From positions 248,001 to 312,000 of the forward strand of contig CAWUHX010000097.1 of the NCBI GenBank assembly GCA_963922205.1: a stretch of DNA of 64,000 nucleotides, written 5' to 3'. This DNA comes from Romanomermis culicivorax (Eukaryota > Nematoda > Enoplea > Mermithida > Mermithidae). The stretch's first letter is position 1, and every line of letters begins with the position of its first letter. This document shows positions 50,012 through 62,194 of the stretch, piece by piece. Made by a program: the position numbers and the translations under genes. The notes below the pieces were generated by a model. It was not told the DNA's origin, searched no databases, and saw only the letters and a list, made by a program, of their open reading frames with translations.

Positions 50012-50185
50012 CAAGGCTTTTTTCCGCACAGTGTGGATTTTTTGGGGGTCATGCGGAAAATTTATGGAGTTTTCCGCACGGAACGAAAACTTTGTTTATG
50101 TTTTTAGTGGTTTTTAATGGTGGTGCGGAAATTTTTTCCGTCGATTTCCGCAAGATCCGGAACGGTCGGTGCGGAAAAAACCCTG
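50012..50185. mobile_element. 174-bp hAT-type element with 8-bp target duplication
   Basis: Ends CAAGGCTTTTTTCCGCAC and GTGCGGAAAAAACCCTG form an inverted repeat. Flanking 8-mers CATTCCAG (50004-50011) and CATTTCAG (50186-50193) match at 7 of 8 positions. Non-coding. Confidence 0.75.
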
Positions 50186-50539
50186 CATTTCAGACAATTG
50201 GCTGAAAAAAATTCGAATACTTTTTCGTATTCTGAGTATAAATTTTAGCCATTGGCAAAAATTTTTTTGCCTACCTCAGCCACTTGGCTAAAGACTTAGA
50301 GCTGAAAAAACCAAGAAACAGTAGAGTAGACACGACTTTTACATAGTAATATTACTGCGGCGAATATAGCTTTAATTATATTTTTATCAAATTTAGGGCC
50401 CCGTATGTACGTTTACTCAGTTTTCGGTATCTTTCTGCCGAAAAAATTTTTTTGTGGCATTGGCACCAATTTTTTGCCTCTTGGGCCAATTGGCATCACC
50501 GTTCTTTTCCTCGAAGATTTTTTGCTGAGGTTACCTACC

Positions 50540-52300
50540 TTAAGTTCTTTTTCATTTTCCAAAAATTTTCCACATTTTTAAAAACGTTTATAATGTGATT
50601 GAGGATGCTTTTTTCGGCATTTTAGAAGCATACACAAACATTCTGATGCTCAGTAACGCGCAATAATTATTAAAAAGATAGATAAATTTCTAGTCAGGTT
50701 AGTCACATTGAGCTGGTGAAAGACACATTGGTGTTCTACAACAGTTAGAAGCAAACGACAAATTTCTCATGAATTTATCTAATTCACCTTCGTGTGATTT
50801 TGATTAGAGATTATCGAATTTTATGTTATCTTATTCGGCACTCGGAGCCGAAAAAAATTCCGGGCTCTTACATTCTTTTTTTCATTTCCCAACATTAAGT
50901 AAATTAAAATCAGTTTAACTGATTGTAATTTGTTTCTCATTTCGGCGCGAAGCGCCAGAAAAATTTCAAACTTTTATATTCTAAAACGCAAGAAAATAAA
51001 TCTTTGCAACGAACACTGCTGAATAGAAATTAAAATTTTACAGTGGAATTTCATCTTCATCTTTTGTAAATTCAAAAGTTCACGTTGAAAACGTTTGAAA
51101 AATTTCAAGCCAGCGAGAGAAAAAATTGAAATGATTGATTAAAAATTTTAATTTAGGGCAAACTGCTGACTGTTACGGGTAAAAAAGAAGAAACTGACAA
51201 ATGTCACTCATCGAGTAGGAGTAGATATGCTAACGGCCGCGCCTGATAGAGAATAATGACTAACAGTGTTTTTTGTACGAGCTCTTTTGCACGGTGCAAA
51301 AAAATCACCAACAAAGTTTTGCACGCCGAAAAAAAAAATTTTGTACAACATGAGATAATACGTTTGGAATGATGAAAACTATTGTACATTACATGATAGG
51401 TGAAGGTAGACATTCTGAAAGCCGCGTCTGAGCTATGTAATATACTAATGATTATTAAAGTTATAACCGGCGCGAAGCGCCAGAAAATTTCGGGATTACC
51501 TTCTAAAATGCACCAAGTTAATGTGTTGATCTTTCTCAAAAAATGTATGAAGAAAAAATGGGGATGTTTCCTCATTAAATATAATGATAATTCAAGATCG
51601 CCAATTAGACATGAAATAATACGTTTAAGACGATGAAAACTATTAAAAATTAGTGATAAGTGAAGGTAGACTTGCTAGAAGTCGCGCCTGAGCTTGACAA
51701 TAAATAATAATGATTATTAAAGTTATAACCGGCGCGTAGCGCCGGAAAATTTTGAAATTTGGGTCCACTAAAATGCACCAAGATGTATCTTTTCTATATG
51801 AAAACACCAAATTTTTTTCCACAATTGATAAATTTTTTTGCACGGTGCAAAAAATCTGAAAAAAAAGTTTTGCAGTACAGAAAAAGTACAGTGCAAAAAA
51901 AACACTGACCAACACAACGCGACACTGTTTTTCCCGCTAAATCGGTATCTTTGGCGAAAAAAACCTGGAAATGCGATGAAAATTTTGGGCTCTTTCCAGA
52001 GTTCTTTTTTTCACAAGTCTCATTAACACAGCCTTATTTTTCATTGCTTTTTCTTAGCACGACTGAAATTTTCATTAGCACTGGCTCAACTTTATTAGCA
52101 CTGCGCTTAAAAAGGAAATCCTAGCTCTTTCGTCAAATGGTGAAAAAAAATTTGGTATTTTCAAGTCGGAAAAATGCTTTATGGCGCATTTTAGAAGGTC
52201 AAAGCCTCAAAATTTTCCAGCGTTCATCATTGTTGACTATAATCTAGCTAAGGTGCGGCCGTGAGTGTAAGCATGTCTACCTCACTTACTAGTTAGCATT
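50540..52300. repeat. Cluster of dispersed repeats with GC-rich palindromes
   Basis: Segments here recur at 54.2, 57.0, 58.5, 59.0 and 62.3 kb: CATTTTTAAAAACGTTTATA, GATATGCTAACGGCCGCGCC, and a block reading GATTATTAAAGTTATAACCG before the palindrome. Palindromes sit at 50944-50956, 51469-51481 and 51729-51745. Individual element ends are not resolved. Confidence 0.7.
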
Positions 52301-52671
52301 CAATAGTTGTTCCCACCTAAAATGTCTTATCTCGTGGTTTAATCGGGTTATCTTTGATGTCGCGTCTAGACGAAAATCAAGATTTTATTGATTTTTCTCA
52401 CAAAATTTTTCTGCGATCTCTAAAAATTTTTGATTTTGTGAACATCATTTTTTTGCATTCGACAAATTCCTGAAATATCATCAGTTTGAAACAGTACTAG
52501 ATAAACAAAAATATAGATTTTCAATCGATTTCATCACATTCAAATCAATAAATGATTTCATGACCTAGCATAAAATGCAGCACAAAGAAATTGGTCGGTG
52601 ATTTTCAACCAATGTAGAAATTTTGAAAATTGGAACAGTAATCGCTTCACGTCAAAAATCGTTGGGGGAAC

Positions 52672-53355
52672 CTGCATGGCTGGTGAAGTGAGGCCAGGCC
52701 CGGCCAAAGCAGTCCTTTGGCCCGTACCCTGCCCAGCCTATCAACGGGCCGAGAAAAAAAGCCCGTCTCAGCTCGCAAAAGCCATCTTCCAAAATATAAA
52801 TACTGCACGATTAAAAATCAAAATAATCATAAGCCTGTCAAAATTACTGCATAAGAATATCAGATCATCAAGTTTTCCAGGATTGATTCTTTGGTGTAAA
52901 TTTGTGACAATTGTCCACTTGTACTGAAACTGCATTCACTATAGCTCATTCAATTTGAAATGATACACACAGCGAAAACCATAGTAAGTTCAATCTAATA
53001 CATAATTCTCACTTGGTGGAAACTTTATACTGTAGGAAAATGCCTAATCTCTTCACGAGAATGGGAAAGGTCAAAATCATTGAAAAACATGCTTGTCCAT
53101 TGTCGACTAAAACAGAAATGCATCGATAAGTTAATACTACTCGAAAAATTTTGACCATTAATCAGGTAAAAGAAATTTTCAGATGTCCTGTTTGCCGCTT
53201 ACTGACTAAATATTTCTGATGATTACAGTAATAAGCTTACTGGATGTTATCAGTATTGAACTCAATTTCAAGGGATCGCTGATCCATCATTAGAGTTAGC
53301 AGTACTAGAAGCTGGGCCGAGCTGAGCCGGAGCCGGCCGTAGGCCGTCCATGCAG
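52672..53355. mobile_element. Possible element with CCTGCATGG ends
   Basis: CCTGCATGGC at 52671 and GTCCATGCAGG at 53355 are inverted, with GGCCCGGCC and GGCCGAGC runs inside each end. Its interior (52935-53090) is similar to 63235-63400. No target duplication was seen. Confidence 0.45.
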
Positions 53356-54734
53356 GACCCTATCTCTCCGATCTTTTAGGAGACTTCAAAGATAGTTGAA
53401 AATGGCTCAGAGAGAATCATGAAATAAGTATTGAAAAGATTCATCTTCCAACGTTCTACAGTGTCGGGATCCGAAAATTTTTCCATCGCGTCGGGCCGGA
53501 ACGAAGAATTATGCAAATGCAATCTATGATTTTTCATTTTGGTTAAGCAAGCACAGACACTGTTTTTTCCCCGCCGGCCTTTTCTCCAAATGGGGAAAGG
53601 GGTCGAAATTCCCCCCCCCCCCATTTTCCCTGAGTCGTTTTTTCGCTTAAAAATGTCCATAGACGTTTTATTTTAGTATCTTTAAGCCTTTTAAAACATT
53701 CTGATGTTTTTAGAGCCGTTAATTCATTAAAATTGAACAAGAAATTTATATTTCAAAGTTCGAAGTCTAATTTAATAACATTGTGGTAATAAAATTTTCC
53801 AGTAAACTAATAGTATAATGACTTTGAATTACATGAAAAATCGTCCGTTAAGGTCTCAATGATGGTAAGTAAGATGTTAATCCCCTTTGGGTATTGACAT
53901 CCTGCGACGCTGAAAAATCAATTTTTCGAAAATTTATTTCAAAAATTAGATTCGAATTTTCTATACATAAATCGTAATTTCTAGAAATTTATCATTTGAA
54001 AAATTTTTAAACCAGTAATTTATTCGTAAGCTTCCATAAATTTGGCCGAAAAGCTATGAGTGAGAAGCGTATAAATTTTCCAAAAATACTTACATGAAGC
54101 TTTTGAATTCAATTTACGTTAAGAAAGGAACAAACGCTCCAAAAAGTTTGGGAAGTTGATGTGTAAATCTTTCTCAAAAAATGTATCAAGGAAAAAAATG
54201 AAGAGATAATATTGAAGATTGCCAATCAAACATGAAATAAAATAATATGATGAAAACTATGAAGGATTAAATGGCAAATGAAAGTAGACGTGCTAAAAGC
54301 CGTACCTCCGTAATAAATAATGATTATTACGGGCGTGAAGAGCGAGAAAATTATGAGACGAAATTTTTTCCCTTTTCCGAATTTTTTCCCAAAAAACACG
54401 ATTTGGGATAAAAAAAAGAGTGAGCACAGATGTCAGCAGCCTAATTTCTATGCAATTCATATTTTCCTTGCTATGGCTTTTTGTTACAATTGATTTTAAT
54501 AATTATATTCATAATCCTATACAAAAGTCAAAATTTTTTGTTTTTCTGCATTTTGCTAACTGACTGCAAAAGTATGAATTATTTTCTGAAACACTCAAAA
54601 ATGCATATATAAATGAAGCAATGGTGGCATTTTTAAGCGAAAAAATTACATCGCCAAAATAGAGAAAAAAATGTTGACCTCTTTCACCAAATAGTGGAAG
54701 GGCCTCCGCGAAAGAAAACGGTGCTTCGTCGCGT

Positions 54735-56140
54735 TGGCCGGGAAATTTGGCCAGTGGCCAAACAGCCGCGCGGCTACGACAAGTATAGTTGAATGAACTA
54801 TTCTTTATGTGCAAAAATTAACAAAAGGAAGACGCCCACGGTGTTGTGTAACTGCACGAATTCACCGGATACACAAAGAGGTGATGCTAACACCACAGAC
54901 GATCAAAATCAACGAAAAGGGAGGTGCAACAGAGAAATTGAATCAATTTTATTTAAGCAAAGTTTTCTCACTTTGAATCTTTAAGTCGCATTCATTTCGA
55001 TCTAATTACGGCTTACTCCATCATCCGAAAATCTACTCTACCAGTCGAAAATTATTTTTCCTTCTGTACAAATCCTACTAGAGCCAGAAACTCATTTAAA
55101 CTCAACATAGGCAATTCCCATCTTGACGTTGTCAAATATAGCTTTGCTAAACGAGTCGTTCACACATGGAACACATTACCCGACCACGTTGTAAAAGCGA
55201 CTTCAGTAGAATCTTTTTCTCGAAAATTAAAGATATTGATTTTTCTAAATTTATACGAGGACATTAATTTAATATAATTTTCTTTTTTTTCATTTCTATG
55301 TTGATTTCTCTTTTTCGTTCATCGGGGCGCGCGTAAGTGTACTTTTGTACCTGCATGTCTCCGTATGCAAATTAATTCGTATTGTCTTTCACTCACTCAC
55401 TGTATTGTTTGATCTTTCAATATGCTAACAGTTTCACATTGTTCTTTATTTTGTACTGCATTAATAACCAATAATCTCGATGTTTGTTGTATTTCTTTTT
55501 CCAGACTAACATGTGTTTTTGTTCTTTTTCTCTTCGTTCGAAAATAAATAAAGATTGATTGATTTATGTTCTTGGTAACATGGTTTACCAGAAAATCGTA
55601 CATGTGAATGGAGTCTTACTGCTATTCCACTGTTTTTATTTGCAAGCATTTCAAGAAAACGGACTATAGTTCAAAGTTGAAGATCATTAGTGTAGTCACC
55701 GAAGGAATTCTAACCATACATGTAACGAGGTCGTTAGGGTTGGGGGGGGGTCGAGCGAAATTTTTGGGCCAGGCTATATTTCTTGCAGTTTAACTTCATT
55801 CACATTTACGATTTTCTGGTAAACCATGTTACCCAGAACATGAGTCAATTAATCTTTATTGACTAAAAAATTCAAAGTGAAGATTTTGTTTTAACAAAAT
55901 TGATTCAATTTCTCTGTTGCATATCATCTCCCCTTTCATTGGTTTTGATCGTCTGTCGTATAAGCATTACATCATTGTAATTCACCTAACTGGTGAATTA
56001 ATGCAGTTATGCAGCACCGTGGGTGTATTTATTTTGTTGATTTTTGAACAGACAGAACAGTTCACTCAACTACTCTCATCGCAGCCGCGTGGCTGTTTTA
56101 GCTAAAAATATATGTTTCGGCTAAACAGCCCCTCGGCCAG
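54735..56140. mobile_element. Long terminal-inverted-repeat element carrying a LINE fragment
   Basis: Roughly 240-bp arms at 54735-54985 and 55860-56140 are inverted copies; matching marks include CAGCCGCGCGGCT / AGCCGCGTGGCTG, CCACGGTG / CACCGTGG and CAACAGAGAAATTGAATCAA / TTGATTCAATTTCTCTGTTG. Inside, a second inverted pair (55575-55605 and 55800-55835, TGGTTTACCAGAAAATCGTA) surrounds a family A-like fragment (ACATGTAACGAGG at 55720). Confidence 0.75.
54990..55566 (+). mobile_element. 3' end of a non-LTR retrotransposon
   Basis: The plus frame reads SYSFAKRVVHTWNTLPDHVV-type residues: SFAKRVVHTWNTLPDHVVKA followed by SVESFSRKLK, the C-terminal RVxxxWNxLPxxVV motif of many LINE reverse-transcriptase proteins. 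After the stop come about 270 bases of 3' region ending AATAAAGATTGATTGATT, a tail of short tandem units. Only the 3' part is present (5' truncated), inserted inside the long-TIR element. Confidence 0.75.
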
Positions 56141-57371
56141 TGTTTTTTTTGTGCACAAACATTTGTGCCAATAGGCAACCAAATTTTGGACTGTGCAGGC
56201 AAATTTTTTCTACCAAGTTGCACAGTGCAACTTGAGGCCTGACTACTCTTTTGATTAGATACTAATCATATATGCGCGATACTAATCACCTTTAAGCTCA
56301 TAATAATATTTTTTTCTTTATTTTTTTGTGAATGTATTTTTTTCTAATGACGAATAAACTATTAAAAAAATTAGGGTTTTCTCTCCGGAAATGCATTTTT
56401 ATGCGTTCTAAAATAGAAAAAAGTCAAAAATTTTCAATTCATTTATGATTTTTTATAATATTCCAGTGTGAGGTAAGAAAAGGTTATTCTAGTTAGTGCT
56501 TATAGGTTCTTATTATCAACATATTATGGATAAATGTTTGATCCTGTATTCTTTGTTGACGAATTTGATGAAAACTAACATTTTTCTCGGTCATTTACCC
56601 AAAAAAATTTTGCGATCTTCATAAAAATTTTGGCTTTCATGTGATCAAAACATTTTGAGTGTAGAAATTTTTTCCTATTGAAAGATCCAAAGTTTTAGCC
56701 GCTTGCCTAGTTTTTTATTTTTAGTTTGTCCGACTCTAAATTCATTAAATTCACTGATAAATCAAACCTTCTGTCTGGGAAATAAAAGGTGAAAAGATTC
56801 ATTTTCCAACATTCTAGAATGTTAAAATCCAGGAAAAAATTTCCGGCGCTACGCGCCGAGCACATCACTCTAGTCTAGTCATATACTCAAATCTTTTTAT
56901 TTTCTCTCAACTCAGAAAATTGAGTTTTAAATGTATAAAACTGACACAGATCAAATAAAATACTAGAAAACTAGTTTGAGATGGTTTTTCCGATAAATTT
57001 TGAGCAAATTTAACGATTTTAGAGTCAGCAACCAAAAATTTATCAGTGCAACCAAAATTTTTCCCCAAGTTGCACATTGCAACCTGGCCTGTGCAAAAAA
57101 AATCCTGGCCTATGCAAAAAAAATCCTGGTCTGGAATGATGTCTTCAATTTACATTTTCAATAAACCCAAAAGTTCATGTTAAAAATGTTTGAAAAATTC
57201 CAAGCATCGAGAGAAAAAGTTGAAAGAATTGATGAAAAATCCCTATTTTCAGCGACATAATTGACTGTGTGCGATTAGAAAATGGAACGAGCTGACTTGA
57301 TTGATAGAAACTGTCGAGCATTAATTAATAAGTCGAAGTAGATATGCTAACGGCCGCGCCTGATAGAAAAT

Positions 57372-57747
57372 AAGGTAAATTGGAGTGACTTTGATCAGAG
57401 TAAGGGCATTTGATAACTGTTTGAGATAAGCAGGTCATTTTTGCTGTGTAGACAACCTCACAGCAGGGGTTGTATACACAGCAAAAATGACCAGCTGATC
57501 TCAAACAGTTATCAAATGCCATGCTCTGATTAAAGTCACCATGCCTGTACTTGGGGGGGGGGTTTGGCCAATCATGTACCCAACATCACTTAACTCCCCC
57601 GCCCCATTTTGGAAAAAATTTGCAAAAAAGTGTATGTTTTTTGGCCTTTTTTGGGAAAAATTTCGACTTTTTTCTACCCCCTCCCAACTGGTCAGAGATC
57701 TTACAGGTATGAAAGTCGCCCCTGATCAAAGTCACCCCACTTTGCCT
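57372..57747. mobile_element. Foldback element inserted into a dispersed repeat
   Basis: Outer ends GGAGTGACTTTGATCAG (57381) and CTGATCAAAGTCACCCC (57737) are inverted. An inner hairpin has arms of about 68 bp (57390-57452 and 57475-57540; shared GCATTTGATAACTGTTTGAG) around a short loop. A family B element (57544-57707) is nested between the hairpin and the right end. Compared with the uninterrupted repeat at 59205-59260, the insertion splits CCTGATAGAA from TTACACCCATGACCGG. Confidence 0.75.
57544..57707. mobile_element. CCTGTA-ended short element (family B), copy 2
   Basis: Bounded by CCTGTACTTGGGGG and ATCTTACAGG, 164 bp, matching copy 1 at 37503-37680, including GTGTATGTTTTTTGGCCTTT. 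Confidence 0.75.
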
Positions 57748-57927
57748 TAGTTATTATTACACCCATGACCGGCACGGAGCGCCAAAAAAATTTGAGATTT
57801 TAACCCTTTTAATTCCACCAAAACGCAACTTTTCGGTTTTGAATTCCCAAAAAATTTTCGGGTAAACTGCAGATGACGGTGGTCGCCGAATTTACCCTAC
57901 CGTTAAAATTTTCCTTAGGCTTATGTA

Positions 57928-58125
57928 ATGGGACGCCGATCGACTACAGTAAGCTCGTCAGCTTTTCAAAGTGATTCACAAGAATGCATCATTTCGGAGC
58001 TCAAATTTGTTCAAAGTTGTCTGAAGGTTCACAACATCAAAGATTACACTCGCAGCAAGTTTGTGAAAAAGTTAGTTGTTGTTTCGTTTGTCTTAGTGAG
58101 CAGTTGGTTCTGTGAGAGGCTCTGA
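57928..58125 (+). other. Unrecognised 65-codon open frame
   Basis: Starts MGRRSTTVSSSAFQS and continues SELKFVQSCLKVHNI, then a hydrophobic end. It lies among repeats. I do not recognise it and no splice context is convincing; it may be part of a transposon. Confidence 0.2.
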
Positions 58126-58297
58126 GCATCGCTAGTAAATCGAAAACCCAGCGTGTGTTCCAGGTTGAGTCAAACTATTTGGAAAATAGTTTGAGTAAAT
58201 GGGTTCAACTCCTGATTGTGGTCTTGAGCAGTCATATCCCTTGGTGTCTATCACAACCCATTTTAAACATCGTGAAGGGGCGATTCATAGTAGTAAG

Positions 58298-59381
58298 CAG
58301 GGCCGTGCGCAGAATTTTTTTATGGGGGGGCCAACTAGATTTTTCCACTGAATAGCCCCAGAAAATGTTGATCTTACGCGGATATACTGTGTCCATCACC
58401 ATTTTTTTCCCCAAAGATTTTTTCCACATGAGAACCCGACCCAAAATTTTTTTCCCCGTTTTCCAAAAATTTTCTACATTTTTAAAAATGCTTATAATGT
58501 GGCTACGGATGCTTTTTAATGCATTTTAGGAGCATACCCAAGCATTTTGTTGTATTTGAAGTCAGAAACCTGCAAAAATGAGGAAAAAATTGAGAAAATT
58601 CTGGTTATGTTAGTCAAAATGAGCTCATGAAGAATATATTGGTGTTCTATAGAAGCGGATAAGGCAAGTTGACAATAGAGTTCTCATGAATTTATCTGCT
58701 ATCAACATTTCTTTGATTCTGATTAGAATCATCTAATTTCATTTAATTCTTGGTCCCGCGTGGAGCGCCAGAAAAATTTCTCGATTTTCACTTTCTAAAA
58801 CGCTGGAAAATGAACCTTCATAACCTTGGGAAATAAATTCAAATCAGACTGATGAAGCGTAATTTGTCTCCCATTCTGGCGCGAAGTGCCGGAAAAATTT
58901 TCGGGTTTTTGTATTCTAAAACCCTGAAAAATAAATCTCTCCAACAGATAATTCGTGAACAAATGTTTTGAAATCGCGTTCTAGAGTAATGTCTTCAATT
59001 TCCACCTTCAATAAACGCAAAAGTTCAGGTTGCAAACATTTAAAAAATTCCAATCATTGAGAGAAAAAATTGAGAGACTTGATGGAAAATATCTATTTTC
59101 GGTGACCTAATTGACTGTAAACGATTAGAAAATGAAACGAGCTAACTTGATTGATAGAAACTGTTGAGTATTAATTAGTAAGTCAAAGTAGATATGCTAA
59201 CGGCCGCGCCTGATAGAATATAGTTATAATTATACCCATGACCGGCGCGAAGCCCTGGAAAATTTTGAGATTTTGACCTTTTAAAGTCCACCAAAACGCA
59301 TCTTTTCAGTTTAGAGTTACTGCCTCAATGGGGGGGGGGGGCGGCCGCCCCCCACACCCCTCTGCCTTGTGCATGGCCCTG
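58298..59381. mobile_element. hAT element with 8-bp target duplication
   Basis: Ends CAGGGCCGTGCGCAG and TTGTGCATGGCCCTG are inverted repeats of the CAGGGCC type. Flanking 8-mers GTAGTAAG (58290-58297) and GCAGTAAG (59382-59389) match at 7 of 8. The 1,084-bp interior is made of the same dispersed segments seen at 50.5-51.3 and 57.0-57.4 kb, with three palindromes. No transposase seen. Confidence 0.75.
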
Positions 59382-59728
59382 GCAGTAAGTTTTTGTTTAA
59401 TAAAATATATAATCCTTTCATCTGTCTTAACTAAAGTAGTAGTAAGACTGGACCAGTATCAGTCGTAAGTGTATAGCGAGTTTCTGCATCTGAAAACCTT
59501 TAATGACCTGAGCAAAGATCCCTGGATAAATTGACATAGCGCTCTCTAGGAGACCGTCAGTCTCCTGCGTACGATTATCATTGTGTTAAATTCATCCAAC
59601 ACTCTGAGTGTTCTGTTTCTAGCGTTCCCCACGCTCTTCTACGTTCTGTACATCCTTCATCTAAAAGGCGCGATAAATCGTCAAGCTAAACAGCTTAACT
59701 GCGCTTCTTATTTCCACGCACAACACTT

Positions 59729-60085
59729 AGGCCTAGGGTACAGCAGCTGCGCCCTGGGCTGTAGAGGCTCTTCGAAATGCTTCAGCCTGGCCACTGCCAA
59801 ATGGTTCGGCATGGCCACCCCCAATTTAGGCGTGGCCACCGTCATCTGTAAAAACTCCAAATTTTCCACAATGAGAACCATACCCAAAATTTTTTTCCTC
59901 ATTTCGAAATTTTGGAATTTCAACAGATGGCGGTGGCCATGCCGAAATTGGCGGTGGCCATGCCGAAACATTTGGCGGTGGCCACACCAGAACATTTGGC
60001 GGTGGCCACGCCGAAACATTTGGAAGAGCCTCAACAGCGCTGCACCCTATGGGTGCAGCTGCTGTACCCTAAGCCTAAGCCTAAG
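59729..60085. mobile_element. Inverted-repeat element with 24-bp tandem units
   Basis: Left end CTTAGGCCTAGGGTACAGCA and right end CTGCTGTACCCTAAGCCTAA are inverted, about 30 bp each. At 59928-60025 there are four tandem 24-bp units with GGCGGTGGCCACGCCGAAAC; the left half carries the same motif inverted (59790-59850). Open frames across it (59583-60107 and its reverse) come from this periodic sequence and are not genes. Confidence 0.75.
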
Positions 60086-61072
60086 GAAAATTTTGAAGGT
60101 AGGGTAAATTCGGTGGCCACCACCATCCGTAATTTACCTCAAATTTTTTTCCTCAAAAGACCCCATTTGTGGAAAAAAATGGTGACTGGTACTGATGACC
60201 GAAATTTTTATTTTTGGTGTTAATCGAGAAAACAGTTTAAATGATTCGAAAAAAATCGAATTTCGCGAGAATCCAGATATTTTTATAGAATTTGTCAGGA
60301 AATTTATATTTTTCTTTAATCTTCTATCTTCCTCACAACAATGTAAAAAATTGACTTAAGGATGTTTACAATTGCTTTCTCCTGAAGAAAACTATTCGAA
60401 GGCTGCATAAATCTTTGGTCGAAAAATTTTTCCTACAATGCTGTTTGAATAAAACACCAACAATATATGTTTTTTTATTCCACTGACTTGGATAAAAAAA
60501 AAGATAAGGCACGATTTTTATGCAAATAATAAGTGCGATAAAAGTATCTCAATTTTATCAAACTTTAGGCGTAAAACTTTTTGAAGGTTTTCAGTATGTT
60601 TTAAGGGTGAAAAAAATTTTTTTGTGCCATGGGCACAAATTTTTTTGGCCCTCTGTGCTAATTGACACAAATGTCCGTGCCGTGCACGAAAAAAACACTG
60701 ATTTGCTGCACTGTTTTTTTTTCCACGAACTTTTTTCCACAAATGTGGAAAGGAGTCAAATTTTTTTTCCACGTGTGGAAAAAAATTTTTTTCGTCTTAA
60801 AATCCTCGTTTTTTGGCTTAAAAGTGCTCACAGACGCTTTATCGCACTGTTTTTGAGCTTTTTCAAGTCTTCCGGTGTTTTTAGAGAAGTTAATTCATTA
60901 AAATTGAAGAAAAAATTGAAATGTTCGCCTTTAAAGCCTAATCTACAAGCATTGTGGAACAAATTTTGTAACAAACTATCCAAGAGCATAATTGACTTTG
61001 AATTACATGAGAAAATCGATGGTCAAGTCCTCTATGATGACAAGTGAAAGCCCAAAAAAGATAGTAATCTTT

Positions 61073-61089
61073 CCGGCGCGTAGCGCCGG
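61073..61089. repeat. Perfect-type palindrome CCGGCGCGTAGCGCCGG
   Basis: A 17-bp stem-loop sequence in AT-rich DNA. Other exact or near copies: 8295, 31185, 34347, 37961, 44884, 50944, 51469, 51729, 56843, 57771, 58878, 59244 and 62397. It is nearly always followed by AAAATTTT-like sequence on one side. Confidence 0.9.
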
Positions 61090-61373
61090 AAAATTTTTCG
61101 GGGTATATTGACATTCTGGGATGCTGGAAAATCAATTTTCCGAACATTCATCTCAAGAATTAGATTCCAATTTTGTGTTCAAGAGTCGTAATTTCTAGAA
61201 TTTTACTTGAAAAATTTTAAACTCTGTAATTTATTTGTAAACTCTCATGAACTTGGTCGAAAATAGTTGAGTAAGAAGAGTATAAATTTCCAAAAGATAT
61301 TTCCATGAAGCTTTTGAATTGATTTTACGTCAGCAAAGAAATAATCGCATCATAAAGCATAGAGACTTGACGT

Positions 61374-62194
61374 CAAGGCTGGAAAAAACCTAACCTAAAA
61401 AATTTTCAAATTTAGGTTTTAGGTTTTTTAAGGTTTTTTAGGTTTTTTCTAGGTTTTATATTTTGTATTGCCCTACAATCGCTTACAAGACTACTTTAAG
61501 CCATATGAATTCTGTAAAATTAATGATAAAAGGCTAGCACACCTTTTTATATCAAAATAATGAGTCAAATGAAGAAAATTTATAAACTCAAAATTAAGTG
61601 CACAACACAACAACATAACGTAACAACTTGACACGACACACAAATCACAAAATGAAATGACCAACATTTATTTAGCTTTTATCACATATTTCAGTCTGCA
61701 GCATTATACCAATCAATCTCTTCGACGTTTTCGCCATCAGTTTCGTCGCCAGACTTCTCATTTTCAGCAATATTGTTGAGTTGATTCGAATTGGTTTTGA
61801 TGAAAACCAGTTTGCAAGGGCAATAATTGATATAGGTAGTTGACTTATTATAATAGAAAATGGGACGGTTGCATAGGTACTTATAATAAAAAATAAGGCA
61901 AGGTACATACTATCACCTACGTATTTTCCAGTGTTTATGCATAGTACATCGATACTGTATAGGTAGATAGGTAGTTCAAACCATGAAGTAAATAGAAATG
62001 TTTTCCACAGGTAACATAAAAGGCTTTATCTGTGCTTTCCTATACCTATGCTAAACATTAGGAAATATGCATTTTTTTACAGAATTTCTAAAAAAACCTA
62101 AAAAACATAAAAACCTAAAAAATCAGTCCAACCTAGATTTTTTAAAAAAACCTAAAAAACCTAGGTTGAAAAAAACCTATGTTTGCCAGCCCTG
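61374..62194. mobile_element. hAT element with exact 8-bp target duplication and an empty-site relative
   Basis: Ends CAAGGCTGG and CCAGCCCTG are inverted. Flanks are identical 8-mers CTTGACGT (61366-61373 and 62195-62202). Next to the ends are repeated AGGTTTTTT / AAAAAACCT units. The host repeat without insertion is seen at 54105-54190, where GAAGCTTTTGAATT and CTTTCTCAAAA are joined by an uninterrupted spacer. No transposase is recognisable in 821 bp. Confidence 0.85.

Noticed and set aside
59583..60107. 174-codon plus-strand open frame and its 108-codon minus-strand partner
   Set aside because: Both come from the 24-bp tandem units of the inverted-repeat element; the repeat period keeps frames open on both strands.
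61400..61460. Telomere-like AGGTTTTTT repeats
   Set aside because: The unit is not a canonical telomere repeat and lies just inside the end of a hAT element, mirrored at the other end.
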